In this document: positions 9,486-18,625 of the stretch, one piece after another | Position numbering within the stretch: the stretch's first letter is position 1 | How the letters are laid out: each line of letters starts with the position of its first letter | From: CAYWMD01 sp964458575 | Lineage (GTDB): Bacteria; Verrucomicrobiota; Verrucomicrobiia; Limisphaerales; JADLHS01 | Direction of reading: 5' to 3' | NCBI GenBank assembly: GCA_964458575.1 | Contig: CAYWMD010000005.1 | Coordinates: 62,001 to 126,000, forward strand | Length of the DNA: 64,000 nucleotides | Notes under the pieces: generated by a model | Database searches by the model: none | Seen by the model: only the letters and a program-made list of their open reading frames with translations | What the model was told of the DNA's origin: nothing | Made by a program: the position numbers and the translations under genes

Positions 9486-10730
9486 ATGAACAACCATATG
9501 CAACACTTACTTCATTACGATTGCGGTCACCAGCTGTTGAGCGTGGGCGCTGCGGCTGGTTTTCTGTTCGCAACTGCCGTCCGGGCCGACGACTGGCCCC
9601 AGTGGCGCGGACCGAATCGTGATGGCATCTCGAAGGAAACCGGCTGGCTCTCCCAGTGGCCACCCGAAGGGCCGAAGAAAATGTGGCAGGTCAAAGTGGG
9701 CATCGGTTATTCTTCGATGTCAGCCAGCAAAGGCCGCATTTTCACCATGGGAAACGTGCAGGACACGGACGCCGTTTCCGCCTTCGACGCCGAGACCGGC
9801 AAGCCGCTTTGGAAGCACGAGTATCCCTGTCCGGCCAAAGATCCCAATGGTTTCCTCGGAACGCGCTGCACACCCACGGTGGACGGAGACCGCGTCTATT
9901 CGGTGAGCCGACAGGGGGATTTCTTCTGCCTGGACGCGGTCAGTGGCAAGGTCATTTGGTCAAAGGATTTGAGGAAGGACCTTGGCGGTATTGTGCCCAA
10001 ATGGGGTTTCTCTGGTTCCCCGTTGATCGAAAAGGACTGGGTGCTCATCGAGGTGGGAGGCAATGGGGCTTCGGTGGTTGCGTTTAACAAGGCCAACGGC
10101 GCGGTGGTCTGGAAGAATGGCGACGATCGCGCCGGTTATGCTTCGCTCATTGCTTTCGACAGCGCCGGCGAACGTTGTCTGGCGCAATTCAGCGCGGACC
10201 ACATCATCGGGCGCCGGATGAAGGACGGCGCGGAACTCTGGCGGCTTCCGTGGAAGACAGACTACGCCGTCAATGCCGCCACGCCCATCGTCCAGGGCGA
10301 TGAAATGTTCATCTCGTCGGGTTATAATTTCGGTTGCGCGTTGTTGAAAATGAAGCCCAAGGCGGCGACAGAAATCTGGCGCAACAAAAAAATGCGCAAT
10401 CACGTGAACAGTTGCGTGCTGGTGGACGGCTTCCTTTACGGTTTCGACGAGGGCGAGTTGAAGTGCCTGGACTGGAAGACAGGCGATGTTAAGTGGGGCA
10501 CGAAGGAATATGGCAAAGGTTCGCTGATGGTTGCGGAGGGCAAAATGATTTTGTACGGCCAGAACGGCAAGTTGGGCCTCGCCGAGATGGCTTCGCAGGC
10601 GTTCAAACCGATCACCAGTTTTCAAGCGATGGGCGGCCAGAACACCTGGGCCTCGCCGGTGTTGGCCAACAGCCGCATCTACGTCCGCAACCTGGACACC
10701 CTGGCGGCTTTTGATGTGAAAGGGAAATAG
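9486..10730 (+). CDS. exported PQQ-like beta-propeller repeat protein
   Basis: This 414-residue protein has a hydrophobic leader (LLSVGAAAGFLFATAVRA) followed by WPQWRGPNRDGISKETG, the standard opening of the verrucomicrobial/planctomycete PQQ-like propeller family. Repeats of the type SAFDAETGKPLWKHEY, DAVSGKVIWSK and DWKTGDVKWGTKEYG make up the blades. Such proteins are periplasmic or outer-membrane associated; some resemble BamB, others dehydrogenases. No catalytic cluster was identified, so a structural or binding role is as likely as an enzymatic one. A relative lies at 59977-61302. It lies 91 bp after the serine hydrolase gene. Confidence 0.85.
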   Translation: MNNHMQHLLHYDCGHQLLSVGAAAGFLFATAVRADDWPQWRGPNRDGISKETGWLSQWPPEGPKKMWQVKVGIGYSSMSASKGRIFTMGNVQDTDAVSAFDAETGKPLWKHEYPCPAKDPNGFLGTRCTPTVDGDRVYSVSRQGDFFCLDAVSGKVIWSKDLRKDLGGIVPKWGFSGSPLIEKDWVLIEVGGNGASVVAFNKANGAVVWKNGDDRAGYASLIAFDSAGERCLAQFSADHIIGRRMKDGAELWRLPWKTDYAVNAATPIVQGDEMFISSGYNFGCALLKMKPKAATEIWRNKKMRNHVNSCVLVDGFLYGFDEGELKCLDWKTGDVKWGTKEYGKGSLMVAEGKMILYGQNGKLGLAEMASQAFKPITSFQAMGGQNTWASPVLANSRIYVRNLDTLAAFDVKGK

Positions 10731-10852
10731 CCACGTTGCCAGCATCCGCACGATTGCATGACGAAGCCTCGGAAAAAGAGCTTGCCCTCCCACCGGGTTG
10801 GGCCAAGATTTTAATGTTCACACTACGATTCAACGTTTAAGCACTGATTTTT

Positions 10853-11836
10853 ATGGGACGCATTTACAACAATATCGTCGAAACGGTTGGCCGCACACCG
10901 CTGGTCCGGCTGAACAAGGTCACCGCCGGGGTTCCGGCCACCGTGCTGATGAAATGCGAGTTTTTCAACCCGTTGGGCAGTGTCAAAGACCGCATTGGCA
11001 TGTCCATGATCGAAGCGGCCGAGAAGCGTGGTGTGCTCAAGCAGGACACGGTCATCATTGAACCGACCAGCGGCAATACGGGCATCGCGCTGGCGTTTGT
11101 GGCCGCAGCCAAGGGTTATCAACTCATTCTGACCATGCCGGAAACGATGTCGCTCGAACGGCGCACGCTGCTGGCGTTGCTCGGCGCCAAGCTCGTGCTC
11201 ACGCCGGGTACCGAAGGCATGAAAGGCGCGATTGCCAAGGCCGAACAACTCGCCAAGGAAACCCCCAACTCCTGGATTCCGCAGCAGTTTGAAAACCCCT
11301 CGAATCCGGAGATTCACAGACAAACCACAGCGGTGGAGTTGTGGGAGGATACCGCCGGCAAGATAGATATTCTGGTTGCCGCCGTTGGCACGGGTGGCAC
11401 CATCACCGGTTGCTACGAGGTCCTCAAATCAAAGAAATCTTCGTTTCAAGCCATCGCGGTCGAGCCGAAGGATTCACCGGTGATATCGCAGACGCTGGCC
11501 GGCCAGCCGCTCAAGCCCGGTCCGCACAAGATCCAGGGCACGGGGGCCGGCTTCATCCCGAAGAACCTTCATTTGAAAGACGAGCAGGGAAACCCGCAGA
11601 TCGTCGAGTGCGTTCAGGTCTCGAACGACGACGCCTTTGCCATGGCACGGCGATTGGCCAGGGAAGAAGGTTTGCTGGTCGGCATTTCCACCGGTGCCAA
11701 TGTCGTTGCGGCCATCGCAGTGGCGAAACGGCCGGAGAACAAGGGAAAGATGATCGTCACGGTGGCTTGTTCGACGGGTGAGCGTTATTTGAGCACCGCG
11801 CTGGCGGCGGACGCCCGGGCAGCGGTGGGTGGTTGA
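10853..11836 (+). CDS. cysK: cysteine synthase A (O-acetylserine sulfhydrylase)
   Basis: This cytoplasmic PLP enzyme converts O-acetylserine and sulfide to cysteine, the last step of cysteine biosynthesis. Its 327 residues match the family length. The PLP lysine is K45 in NPLGSVKDR. The substrate-binding loop TSGNTG is at 72-77, and the phosphate-binding loop GTGGT at 179-183. The IPQQFENPSNPEIHR stretch is typical of CysK. CysM is less likely given the overall match to CysK. The gene stands alone between the PQQ-like gene and rho. A GC-rich hairpin starts 3 bp after its stop. Confidence 0.95.
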   Translation: MGRIYNNIVETVGRTPLVRLNKVTAGVPATVLMKCEFFNPLGSVKDRIGMSMIEAAEKRGVLKQDTVIIEPTSGNTGIALAFVAAAKGYQLILTMPETMSLERRTLLALLGAKLVLTPGTEGMKGAIAKAEQLAKETPNSWIPQQFENPSNPEIHRQTTAVELWEDTAGKIDILVAAVGTGGTITGCYEVLKSKKSSFQAIAVEPKDSPVISQTLAGQPLKPGPHKIQGTGAGFIPKNLHLKDEQGNPQIVECVQVSNDDAFAMARRLAREEGLLVGISTGANVVAAIAVAKRPENKGKMIVTVACSTGERYLSTALAADARAAVGG

Positions 11837-11838
11837 TC

Positions 11839-11864
11839 CTCGCGGGGGATTCCCTCGCCGCGAG
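11839..11864 (+). terminator. hairpin after cysK, possible terminator
   Basis: A 7-bp perfect stem (CTCGCGG at 11839-11845, CCGCGAG at 11858-11864) with a 12-base loop, starting 3 bp past the cysK stop. No U-run follows, so it may be Rho-assisted or only an RNA-stabilising hairpin. Confidence 0.35.
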
Positions 11865-12305
11865 CTAAGTGCGGCTCCGTTAACTGGCGCGCGACCCGCC
11901 GGGCCGCAGCGGGAAGCAATGCATGAGAGCGGAGGCAATCTCCAATGCGCTTCCAGAGGTTGTGTGCGGCGCCCCACACGATCCTGCTCCGGTTTGTGGG
12001 CCCGGTTACGAACGACAGAAGGCGCGATGGCGCCTCCGTCGGCTGACAGTTGCCAGGTCAATGGCTACTTCACCCTGTATTTTGCAGGAACAGGCTGATT
12101 TTTGCCGCCGATGAAGACTAAAAAATCGCTAAAAAATGGTTGCGTTTTCCGGGCTCAAGCCGTATTTAGATGACGAATCGAAGGTTTGATGGTTGCGAGC
12201 GGTTGGGTGCAACGTGAGATTACCGGCGCAGCAGCTTCCAAAATTCTAAGTTCAACAGCCGTTTTTCAGAGTTGGTTTCTCGACCTTCGAGATACAGAAA
12301 AAATT
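11865..12305. other. gene-free stretch and leader upstream of rho
   Basis: These 441 bases hold no convincing gene. The left half is GC-rich and contains a small palindrome around 12022-12040 (AGGCGC-GATG-GCGCCT). The right half, from about 12100, is AT-richer and probably contains the rho promoter and leader. Rho leaders are often autoregulated by premature termination, but I see no specific element to support that here. Confidence 0.4.
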
Positions 12306-13442
12306 ATGAGCAGCACAACGAACGAAAGTTCAAACGACCACGGATCCGGTTATCTGGAGATTTCGGACAAAGGCTTCGGTTTCCTGCGAACCGCTGCCAA
12401 CCATTTCCACCCGAAGCCGACTGACATCTTTGTCACACCGGACACCATCAAGCGTAGTTTTCTGCGCGAAGGCAGCCTCGTTGCGGGGGCGACCCAGCCG
12501 CCGCACCGGGGCACGAGTCCCCAGCTCAAGTCGGTGGAGCAGGTCAACGGCATGTCTTTTGAGGACTACACGAAGTCCGTCCGTTTCGAGAATCTCACCA
12601 GCATTGATCCGATCGAGAAGTTCAAGTTGGAAACCAGCCCGGACCTGATTGAAACCCGCGTGATTGACATGGTGACGCCCATTGGCAAAGGCACACGCGG
12701 CTTGATTGTGGCCGCGCCCCGCACCGGGAAGACCACCATTCTCAAGCAGGTCGCCAACGCTGTCACCGAGAACCACCCGGAAGTTCACGTGATGGTTCTG
12801 CTCATTGACGAGCGGCCCGAGGAAGTCACCGACTTCCAACGATCCGTCAAGGCCGAGGTCGTGGCATCTTCGAACGATCAAGACCTCGAAACCCACGTGC
12901 GTTTGTCCCGCTTCATGATCGAGCGTTGCCGCCGCATGGTCGAGAGCGGCCGCGACGTGTTTGTCGTGATGGATTCGCTGACGCGCATTGCCCGCGCCTA
13001 CAACAGCGTTCACGGCGGGAGCGGCCGCACGATGACTGGTGGCGTGGACGCGCGCGCGCTGGAAATCCCGCGCAAGATGTTCGCCTCGGCGCGCAAGATT
13101 GAAAACGGCGGTTCACTGACCATCATCGCCACGGCGCTGGTGGACACCGGTTCGCGCATGGATGAACTGATCTTCCAGGAGTTCAAAGGCACGGGCAACA
13201 TGGAGTTGATCCTCGACCGAAAACTCTCCGACCGGCGGTTGTTCCCCTCGATTGACATCCCCAAGAGCGGTACGCGCAAAGAAGAGAAGCTCTTCCCGAA
13301 AAATCAGATCGAGGCGGTGCGCAAGCTCCGCCGGATGATGGTGGACCTGAATCCGGTTGAAGCGATGGAAACCCTTACCGCCGCGCTCAAGAAGCACAAG
13401 ACGAACGACGAGTTGCTGGCGAAGTTGGAGAAGGGTTCCTAG
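12306..13442 (+). CDS. rho: transcription termination factor Rho
   Basis: Rho is a hexameric RNA-dependent ATPase that ends transcription. The ATG at 12306 gives 379 residues, against 419 in E. coli. The N-terminal helical (SAP-like) subdomain is missing, and the protein opens with the primary RNA-binding OB fold (GYLEISDKGFGFLR, residues 15-28). Walker A is AAPRTGKTT at 136-144 with K142. Walker B ends in LLIDERPEE near 166-173. The C-terminal Q- and R-loop region is intact (GGVDARALEIPRKMF, GTGNMELILDR). An upstream in-frame extension to 12186 lacks protein character and was left out. The gene is not obviously in an operon. Confidence 0.95.
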   Translation: MSSTTNESSNDHGSGYLEISDKGFGFLRTAANHFHPKPTDIFVTPDTIKRSFLREGSLVAGATQPPHRGTSPQLKSVEQVNGMSFEDYTKSVRFENLTSIDPIEKFKLETSPDLIETRVIDMVTPIGKGTRGLIVAAPRTGKTTILKQVANAVTENHPEVHVMVLLIDERPEEVTDFQRSVKAEVVASSNDQDLETHVRLSRFMIERCRRMVESGRDVFVVMDSLTRIARAYNSVHGGSGRTMTGGVDARALEIPRKMFASARKIENGGSLTIIATALVDTGSRMDELIFQEFKGTGNMELILDRKLSDRRLFPSIDIPKSGTRKEEKLFPKNQIEAVRKLRRMMVDLNPVEAMETLTAALKKHKTNDELLAKLEKGS

Positions 13443-13636
13443 TTTTTCGACTGCTTTGTCCATCCCAGTGTAAGTTTTTTGGCCAGGAGACCTGGAGACC
13501 CGCGCTCGTTTTACCCCGTGATTGCGTTTCAGCCAATGACGCAACCCGAAGCGACCGCGGCCACAACGGTGCGGCATGGTACTCGCTTAAAGCAGTCGCG
13601 CCGTTGGCAGGTGGAGTTCAAAGGCGGTCCAAGTTC

Positions 13637-14164
13637 ATGAAGAAATTGAGATATTTGCAGGGAGCATTGCTGATTCTGTTGGCTGGCATGGCTGTGTCCT
13701 GTACTTCCCTCACCTCGGACCGGGCGGCCGCGCGTTTCCGCGACGGGGAGCTGGCCGACGTGGTGGTGCGCTTTTACGCCTGGAATTCCATCCAAATCAT
13801 GCGGCCAGACACCCGCGAAGACGGATTTCTTCCGCTCCTAAACCGGGAGACCGTAACGCAAAAGCTCGATCAGGCGACGATTTCACATGGTCTGGCCGTT
13901 ATCGTTTTTGGCTCGATGTTTTCCAACGCCGAGGAGGCGCAGTTGATCCAGGATTGGAACATGCTCTTGCAGCAGCGCGGGTTCAAGCGCATCGTCCTGT
14001 TGCGCGCGGGGTTCAAGGACAAGATTGATGGGTTGCCGATCGTGAGCGATTCCGCTATGAGTGCGGCCCATGACAAATCGGCAAGATACGCCGCAACGTT
14101 CGCCGCGCTCACGCCCGCCGCTGGAGCGGATGCTGCGAATTCACCAGGCCGTCCAGGCCGGTAA
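13637..14164 (+). CDS. small exported lipoprotein, unknown function
   Basis: The ATG at 13637 starts MKKLRYLQGALLILLAGMAVSC, a signal peptide ending in a lipobox-like AVSC, so the mature 150-odd residue protein is probably lipid-anchored. The body (ARFRDGELADVVVRFYAWNS, then GLAVIVFGSMF and GFKRIVLLRAG) looks like a small alpha/beta fold. I do not recognise the family. Its last 95 bases overlap the start of the WYL regulator in another frame. Either the regulator starts later or the lipoprotein's reading frame has been extended by a lost stop. Confidence 0.65.
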   Translation: MKKLRYLQGALLILLAGMAVSCTSLTSDRAAARFRDGELADVVVRFYAWNSIQIMRPDTREDGFLPLLNRETVTQKLDQATISHGLAVIVFGSMFSNAEEAQLIQDWNMLLQQRGFKRIVLLRAGFKDKIDGLPIVSDSAMSAAHDKSARYAATFAALTPAAGADAANSPGRPGR

Positions 14165-15065
14165 GTTCCCCAACACCTCCACGCTGGCCCGCGAGCTCGA
14201 AGTCAGCACCAAGTCCATCCAGCGCGACATCGAGTTCATGCGCGACCGGTTGGAACTGCCCATCGAATACGACGGCGCGCGCTTTGGCTACCATTACACC
14301 GGGGAAGTTTCCGCCTTCCCCACCATGCAGATCACCGAGGGCGAACTGGTTGCGCTGGTCATTGCCGAGAAAGCCCTCGAACAATATCGCGGCACGCAGT
14401 TCGAAAAACCCCTCCTCAGCGCCATCCGCAAAATCGAGCAATCGCTGCCCGACACCATCTCCCTGAATCTGGCCGACATTGAACAGACGATCTCCTTTCG
14501 CACGCGCGCGGAACCGATCCTGGATCTGGAGATTTTCGACGTCCTCGCCAAGGCCACCGCGAATCGCCGCCAAATCGAGTTTCTCTACCGCAAAGCCGGC
14601 AGCCAGCAATGCGAGCCGCGCCTCGTTGATCCGTATCACCTCGCCAACATCAACGGCGAATGGTATCTCTTCGCCTTTGACCATGCGCGCAAGGACATTC
14701 GCACGTTCGTTCCCGCGCGGGTGCAGTCCGTGAAACCGACGGGCCGGACCTTTCCGCGCCCGGAAAGGTTCTCGCTCGAACAGCGCCTGCGCGGCAGCTT
14801 TGGGGTCCATTCCGGGCGGGGCGAGCATGAAGTCGTGCTTCGATTCAACGCGCGCGTCGCCGACTACGTGCGGGAAAAAAAGTGGCACGAGTCCCAGAAG
14901 CTTCGCGACTTGAACGGCGGGGGAGTCCAGTTGAACTTGCGACTCTCCAGCCTGGTGGAGATCGAACGTTGGGTCTTGAGCTGGGGCGGCGACGCCGTTG
15001 TGGTCAAGCCGCCCGCATTGGCCGAGGCCGTCCGGCGCGCCGCACGGAGAATGCTCAAGTCATGA
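14070..15065 (+). CDS. WYL-domain transcriptional regulator
   Basis: The N-terminus has a DeoR/HTH_11-type helix-turn-helix (FPNTSTLARELEVSTKSIQRD) and the middle a WYL domain (EPRLVDPYHLANINGEWYLF), followed by a WCX-like C-terminal extension (EVVLRFNARVADYVREKKWH). WYL regulators bind DNA and sense nucleotides or other ligands through the WYL fold; many control stress or defence genes. About 332 residues is the usual length. The start is uncertain: GTG at 14061, ATG at 14070 or ATG at 14130. I chose 14070, which keeps the RPPLERMLRIHQ block seen in related proteins. It overlaps the upstream lipoprotein gene. The target genes are unknown. Confidence 0.88.
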   Translation: MTNRQDTPQRSPRSRPPLERMLRIHQAVQAGKFPNTSTLARELEVSTKSIQRDIEFMRDRLELPIEYDGARFGYHYTGEVSAFPTMQITEGELVALVIAEKALEQYRGTQFEKPLLSAIRKIEQSLPDTISLNLADIEQTISFRTRAEPILDLEIFDVLAKATANRRQIEFLYRKAGSQQCEPRLVDPYHLANINGEWYLFAFDHARKDIRTFVPARVQSVKPTGRTFPRPERFSLEQRLRGSFGVHSGRGEHEVVLRFNARVADYVREKKWHESQKLRDLNGGGVQLNLRLSSLVEIERWVLSWGGDAVVVKPPALAEAVRRAARRMLKS

Positions 15066-15100
15066 TTGGCCGGGCATGACGCGGCGATTACGCTCTGCTT

Positions 15101-15493
15101 ATGAATTCACAAGTCACCGTCGAAACTGTTGATTTTTTCAGCGACGCCCGCGGTTGGGTGATTGAGCCGCTGGACGAGGCCTTGCTCGCCGGCAAACGGA
15201 ACGTGCATATCGTTTACTCCGAGCCGGGTGCCATTCGCGGTAATCATTATCACGAGCAAACGACAGAAGTTTTCGTGGTCGTAGGTCCGGCCCTCATTCG
15301 CGTGCGCGAGCACGCGGTGACACGCGACATCCCGGTGCCACACGGAAAGGCGATGCGATTCACGGTGCCGCCCGGAGTTCCGCACGCGATTCAGAACACC
15401 GGCTCGCGACCCATGATTCTGATGTCGTTCGCGACCCAACCCCACGATCGCGCCTGGCCCGATACCCGGGCTGCGGTGCTGATCGAAAAGTAA
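15101..15493 (+). CDS. cupin-domain protein
   Basis: A single-domain beta-barrel of 130 residues. The first cupin motif is visible as GNHYHEQTTEVFVVVG, with two His and a Glu as likely metal ligands. The second motif is PPGVPHAIQNTG. The start MNSQVTVETVDFFSDARGWV resembles sugar-epimerase-like or WxcM-like cupins that accompany sugar nucleotide pathways, but no such genes are near, so the substrate cannot be given. It is cytosolic, with no signal peptide. It lies 35 bp after the WYL regulator gene and may be cotranscribed with it and the dipeptidase downstream. Confidence 0.75.
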   Translation: MNSQVTVETVDFFSDARGWVIEPLDEALLAGKRNVHIVYSEPGAIRGNHYHEQTTEVFVVVGPALIRVREHAVTRDIPVPHGKAMRFTVPPGVPHAIQNTGSRPMILMSFATQPHDRAWPDTRAAVLIEK

Positions 15494-15533
15494 TCTGGCA
15501 TTGAACGCGTGATTGGTCGGCTTGGTTCAACCT

Positions 15534-16199
15534 ATGAAAGTTAAGAGAGAAATGCTCGTCAGCACGTTGTTCGGCCTGGTTTTGTTTGCCGGTTGCCAGA
15601 GCGGACCGCCCAAGGAATCCGGTTCATTCCGCGAAACTGATTTGGTCGAATTGACCCAGCTCGATCCGACTCTTCGGCTCGACATACGGTACGCGACAAC
15701 GAACAACTTCATGGGACGGCCCCTGTACACCCAGGTGCGCGCGTTCCTGCAGCGGCCCGCGGCTGAGGCGCTCGTGCACATCAACCACAATCTTCGGGCC
15801 CAGGGCTACGGTTTGATCGTCTTCGACGCCTACCGTCCGTGGTCCGTGACCAAAATCTTCTGGGACAACGCCAGCGAAGCCGAACGGAAGATCGAGTTCG
15901 TGGCCAATCCGAAGAAAGGCTCGCGCCACAACCGCGGCTGCGCGGTGGACCTGACGTTGTTCGATCTCAAGACCGGGCAAGCCGTGACGATGCCCAGCGC
16001 GTATGACGAATTTTCCGAGCGTGCTTTTCCCGACTTCGCTGGTGGCCCACCAGAAGCACGCGCCAACCGCGAACTTTTGCGCGCGGCGATGGAGGCTGAG
16101 GGCTTCACAGTTTACCCGTCCGAGTGGTGGCACTTCGACTACTGCGATTGGCGGGAGTATCGAATTCTCAACGTGCCGTTCGAGCGCATCGCGGAATAG
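15534..16199 (+). CDS. D-alanyl-D-alanine dipeptidase, VanX/DdpX-like lipoprotein
   Basis: A zinc dipeptidase that hydrolyses D-Ala-D-Ala; in non-resistant bacteria it acts in peptidoglycan dipeptide salvage. From the ATG at 15534 the protein has 221 residues. The signal peptide ends in a lipobox, LFAGC (Cys21), so the enzyme should be membrane-anchored in the periplasm. Active-site motifs are complete: R101 in DAYRP, H132 and D139 in SRHNRGCAVDLTL, E197 and H200 in EWWH. Anchoring and the absence of vanA/vanH neighbours argue for salvage or cell-wall remodelling rather than vancomycin resistance. It follows the cupin gene by 40 bp. Confidence 0.9.
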   Translation: MKVKREMLVSTLFGLVLFAGCQSGPPKESGSFRETDLVELTQLDPTLRLDIRYATTNNFMGRPLYTQVRAFLQRPAAEALVHINHNLRAQGYGLIVFDAYRPWSVTKIFWDNASEAERKIEFVANPKKGSRHNRGCAVDLTLFDLKTGQAVTMPSAYDEFSERAFPDFAGGPPEARANRELLRAAMEAEGFTVYPSEWWHFDYCDWREYRILNVPFERIAE

Positions 16200-16373
16200 A
16201 CGGTTCCGCGCTTCTGAGGGGTGGAAGCAATCCGAGGAATACGCATGTTTACCCGGTTGCGGGATATTCGCCGCGCTAAACTGTAACATAATTTGGCTTG
16301 CGTCGGCCAGGAAAGGGTGGTTTCATGGCAATGAACCCATAAGCGTTGTTGCGATGAACACGCTGTTTATTCC

Positions 16374-16607
16374 TTGGTCGTTGATCGGCCGCGCGGATTG
16401 CCTTGGCCTGCTGACGGTTTTTACGCCGCTGGTCGGCACTTCACCTTCCAATCCTCCCCTATCCGCTGTTACCGCGTGCAGTTCACGCCGGCGTTGGACG
16501 TCAGCTACACCAATCTCATTACCTTCAAAGGCGACGGTTCGATGATCACTGTCCTCCACACCAACAGCAGCGGCGGTTTCTACCGTTTGCAGTCCGAAGT
16601 CCCATAG
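16374..16607 (+). pseudogene. remnant C-terminus of an exported giant protein
   Basis: The frame FTFQSSPIRCYRVQFTPALD then GDGSMITVLHTNSSGGFYRL resembles the C-terminal module of the secreted proteins downstream (compare the GNRYYRLFKP ends at 21458 and 27151). No start, signal peptide or upstream body is present. I read it as a decayed 3' fragment in the 442-base gap between the VanX-like gene and the beta-helix gene. The rest of the gap (16200-16373 and 16608-16641) shows nothing else. Confidence 0.35.
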
Positions 16608-16641
16608 ACCGTGGAGGAAACCCAAAGCCACGTACCAAAAA

Positions 16642-18414
16642 ATGAACAATCCAATCATGAAAAAGTCCATCATCACACCGTTCCGTTTGTTCGTCGCCAC
16701 ACTTTTTCTTGGTGGCGGGTCCGTGTCAGCGCTCACCAATGTCGTCATCAATACTTCCAACACCGGCGTGGGATCACTTCACTGGGCAATCACCAATGCC
16801 AACGCCATTGCCGGCGCCGACACGATCAAGTTCGCCATTCCCGGTGTTGGCCCACACATGATTCAACCGGTCGGCACAGGGCTTCCTGCTATCAACGGCA
16901 ATCTCACGATTGACGGCTACACCCAGTCTGGCGCCAGTTCAAATACGCTCGCCGTTGGGAACAATGCGGTGCTTCAAATTGAACTGAACGGCGGCCTGAC
17001 CAGCGCCAGCACCGACGGATTGATTATCGCCGGGAATAACGTCACGCTTCGAGGCTTGGCGATCAATGCGTTCACCCGGCACGGCATTTGGAAAAATGGC
17101 GCGTCCGGCATCGGCAGCAACTATGTGATTGAAGGCTGCTTCATCGGAACGGATGTCAGTGGCCTCGTCCAACGGACAAACTTGGGCAACGGCATTGACC
17201 TCGACGAAATTGTCGATTGCCGGATCGGTGGGACCAACGCCGGCTCCCGAAATGTGATTTCCGGTAACAAGGGATACGGCCTCCGTCTTGACGACGACCG
17301 GAACAGCGTCGTCCAGGGAAACTACATCGGCACTGACCGGTACGGCACGAACCAATTCGGTGGACTTGGAAACGGACTTCACGGCATCATAACTGAGTTC
17401 GGTTCCACCAACTGTCTGATCGGCGGCGATACCCCAGCCGCGCGTAACGTGATTTCCGGCAACGGCACCTTGAGCACGCCACCCGATCTTTACGAGGGCA
17501 TTCAATTCTCTTCGATCAACAGCCGCATCCAAGGGAATTACATTGGTCCGAACGCCAGCGGCACGGCGCTTATTGGAAATTACGGCCAAGGCATTTCTGT
17601 CTTCTTTGGGGACAACAACTTTATCGGCGGAACGAACGCTGGCGAAGCCAACCTCATCGCCGGCAACGGCGAAGACGGCGTTTTTGTTATTGGCGACACA
17701 ATCGGCTTTTACAACGCCATTCTCGGCAACTCTATCTACGGCAACGGCACCAACACCAGCCTGACGGGGCAGATCGGGATTGACCTGTTCAATGATGTAC
17801 CCGGCGGAGTAACGACCAACGACTTGTGCGACGCGGATGTAGCGGGTGGAAACCATTTCCAAAACTTCCCGGTGCTGACCAACTCAGTTTGTGATGGCAC
17901 CAATACCACCATCAGCGGATATCTGAACAGCACGCCCAACGACACCTTCATCCTGGAGTTTTTTGAAAACCCGTATGGCACCAGTTGCGAGGGGAGAACA
18001 TTCCTTGGACGGACCAATTTCAACAGTTCGGGCAGTTGCTCGAACAACTTCTCGGTAAATTTTCCATTGGTGGTTCAGGGGGGCGCGAATGTATCAGCCA
18101 CGGTCAGCCGATTGCTGGGAGGAGGCTCGGTTTACGACACCTCGGAGTTTTCCGCGTGCATTGCGAACAACGGGCCGATTATTCTGACCACCCCATCAAC
18201 AATTCCCCAGAACGGCGACTTCTGCATCAATTGGTATGCGCGCGGTGGAACAACGAATTACGTTCAACGGGCGACCAACGCGGCCAGTTCGTTCTCGACC
18301 ATCAGCCCGGCAATCATCAACCCACCCGGCCCGTGGGTGGCCACCAATTACTGCGATCCGGGCGCCGCGATGAACAATCCGGCCAGCGTGTACCGGATTT
18401 TATACACCTACTGA
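16642..18414 (+). CDS. secreted right-handed beta-helix repeat protein
   Basis: A signal peptide (KKSIITPFRLFVATLFLGGGSVSA) leads into TGVGSLHWAITNAN and DTIKFAIPGVG, the typical opening of large bacterial beta-helix surface proteins. Residues 130-370 are a parallel beta-helix with repeated N-x-I/V-x-G-N turns (RNVISGNKGYGLRL, SVVQGNYIGTD, NRVISGNG-like). The C-terminal 70 residues (FCINWYARGGTTNYVQ to SVYRILYTY) resemble the FYRL-type end module shared by other proteins in this block. It is probably cell-surface or extracellular, with a polysaccharide-binding or adhesive role; no catalytic residues were identified. An in-frame ATG at 16657 is an equally good start. Confidence 0.85.
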   Translation: MNNPIMKKSIITPFRLFVATLFLGGGSVSALTNVVINTSNTGVGSLHWAITNANAIAGADTIKFAIPGVGPHMIQPVGTGLPAINGNLTIDGYTQSGASSNTLAVGNNAVLQIELNGGLTSASTDGLIIAGNNVTLRGLAINAFTRHGIWKNGASGIGSNYVIEGCFIGTDVSGLVQRTNLGNGIDLDEIVDCRIGGTNAGSRNVISGNKGYGLRLDDDRNSVVQGNYIGTDRYGTNQFGGLGNGLHGIITEFGSTNCLIGGDTPAARNVISGNGTLSTPPDLYEGIQFSSINSRIQGNYIGPNASGTALIGNYGQGISVFFGDNNFIGGTNAGEANLIAGNGEDGVFVIGDTIGFYNAILGNSIYGNGTNTSLTGQIGIDLFNDVPGGVTTNDLCDADVAGGNHFQNFPVLTNSVCDGTNTTISGYLNSTPNDTFILEFFENPYGTSCEGRTFLGRTNFNSSGSCSNNFSVNFPLVVQGGANVSATVSRLLGGGSVYDTSEFSACIANNGPIILTTPSTIPQNGDFCINWYARGGTTNYVQRATNAASSFSTISPAIINPPGPWVATNYCDPGAAMNNPASVYRILYTY

Positions 18415-18490
18415 TTGGTCCGCCAACACCCCGAGTCATGCTCGCGATGAGCCAGGTCGTTTCACGCGCATTGCAAGACCCACTACAACC

Positions 18491-18586
18491 ATGAGAACAC
18501 AAACCAATTCACCCGGCGGCGCGACCAACGCCGTCGTCGTGTCCGCTATCTTGCCCACAGAGCTCTATCGCCTGTTCAAACCTTGA
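18491..18586 (+). pseudogene. decayed copy of the YSIDW/FYRL small exported protein
   Basis: A 31-codon frame runs MRTQTNSPGG then TELYRLFKP and a stop. Its end matches the C-terminus of the 187-residue protein at 20898 (NRYYRLFKP), and its position before an S74 gene mirrors the paralogous layout. The signal peptide, the YSIDW domain and most of the end module are gone. I read it as a large internal deletion, not a functional peptide. Confidence 0.5.
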
Positions 18587-18625
18587 CGCGAATTTGATTT
18601 CATCCCCCAACCCAACCAAAGAACC

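Noticed and set aside
15534..16199. Vancomycin-resistance locus suggested by the VanX-like gene
   Set aside because: No vanA/vanH/vanR/vanS neighbours, and the enzyme is a lipoprotein; peptidoglycan dipeptide salvage is more likely.
16003..16545. A 180-codon plus-strand frame after the VanX-like gene
   Set aside because: It overlaps the dipeptidase gene in another frame and its protein has no family character; only the short remnant at 16374-16607 is kept.
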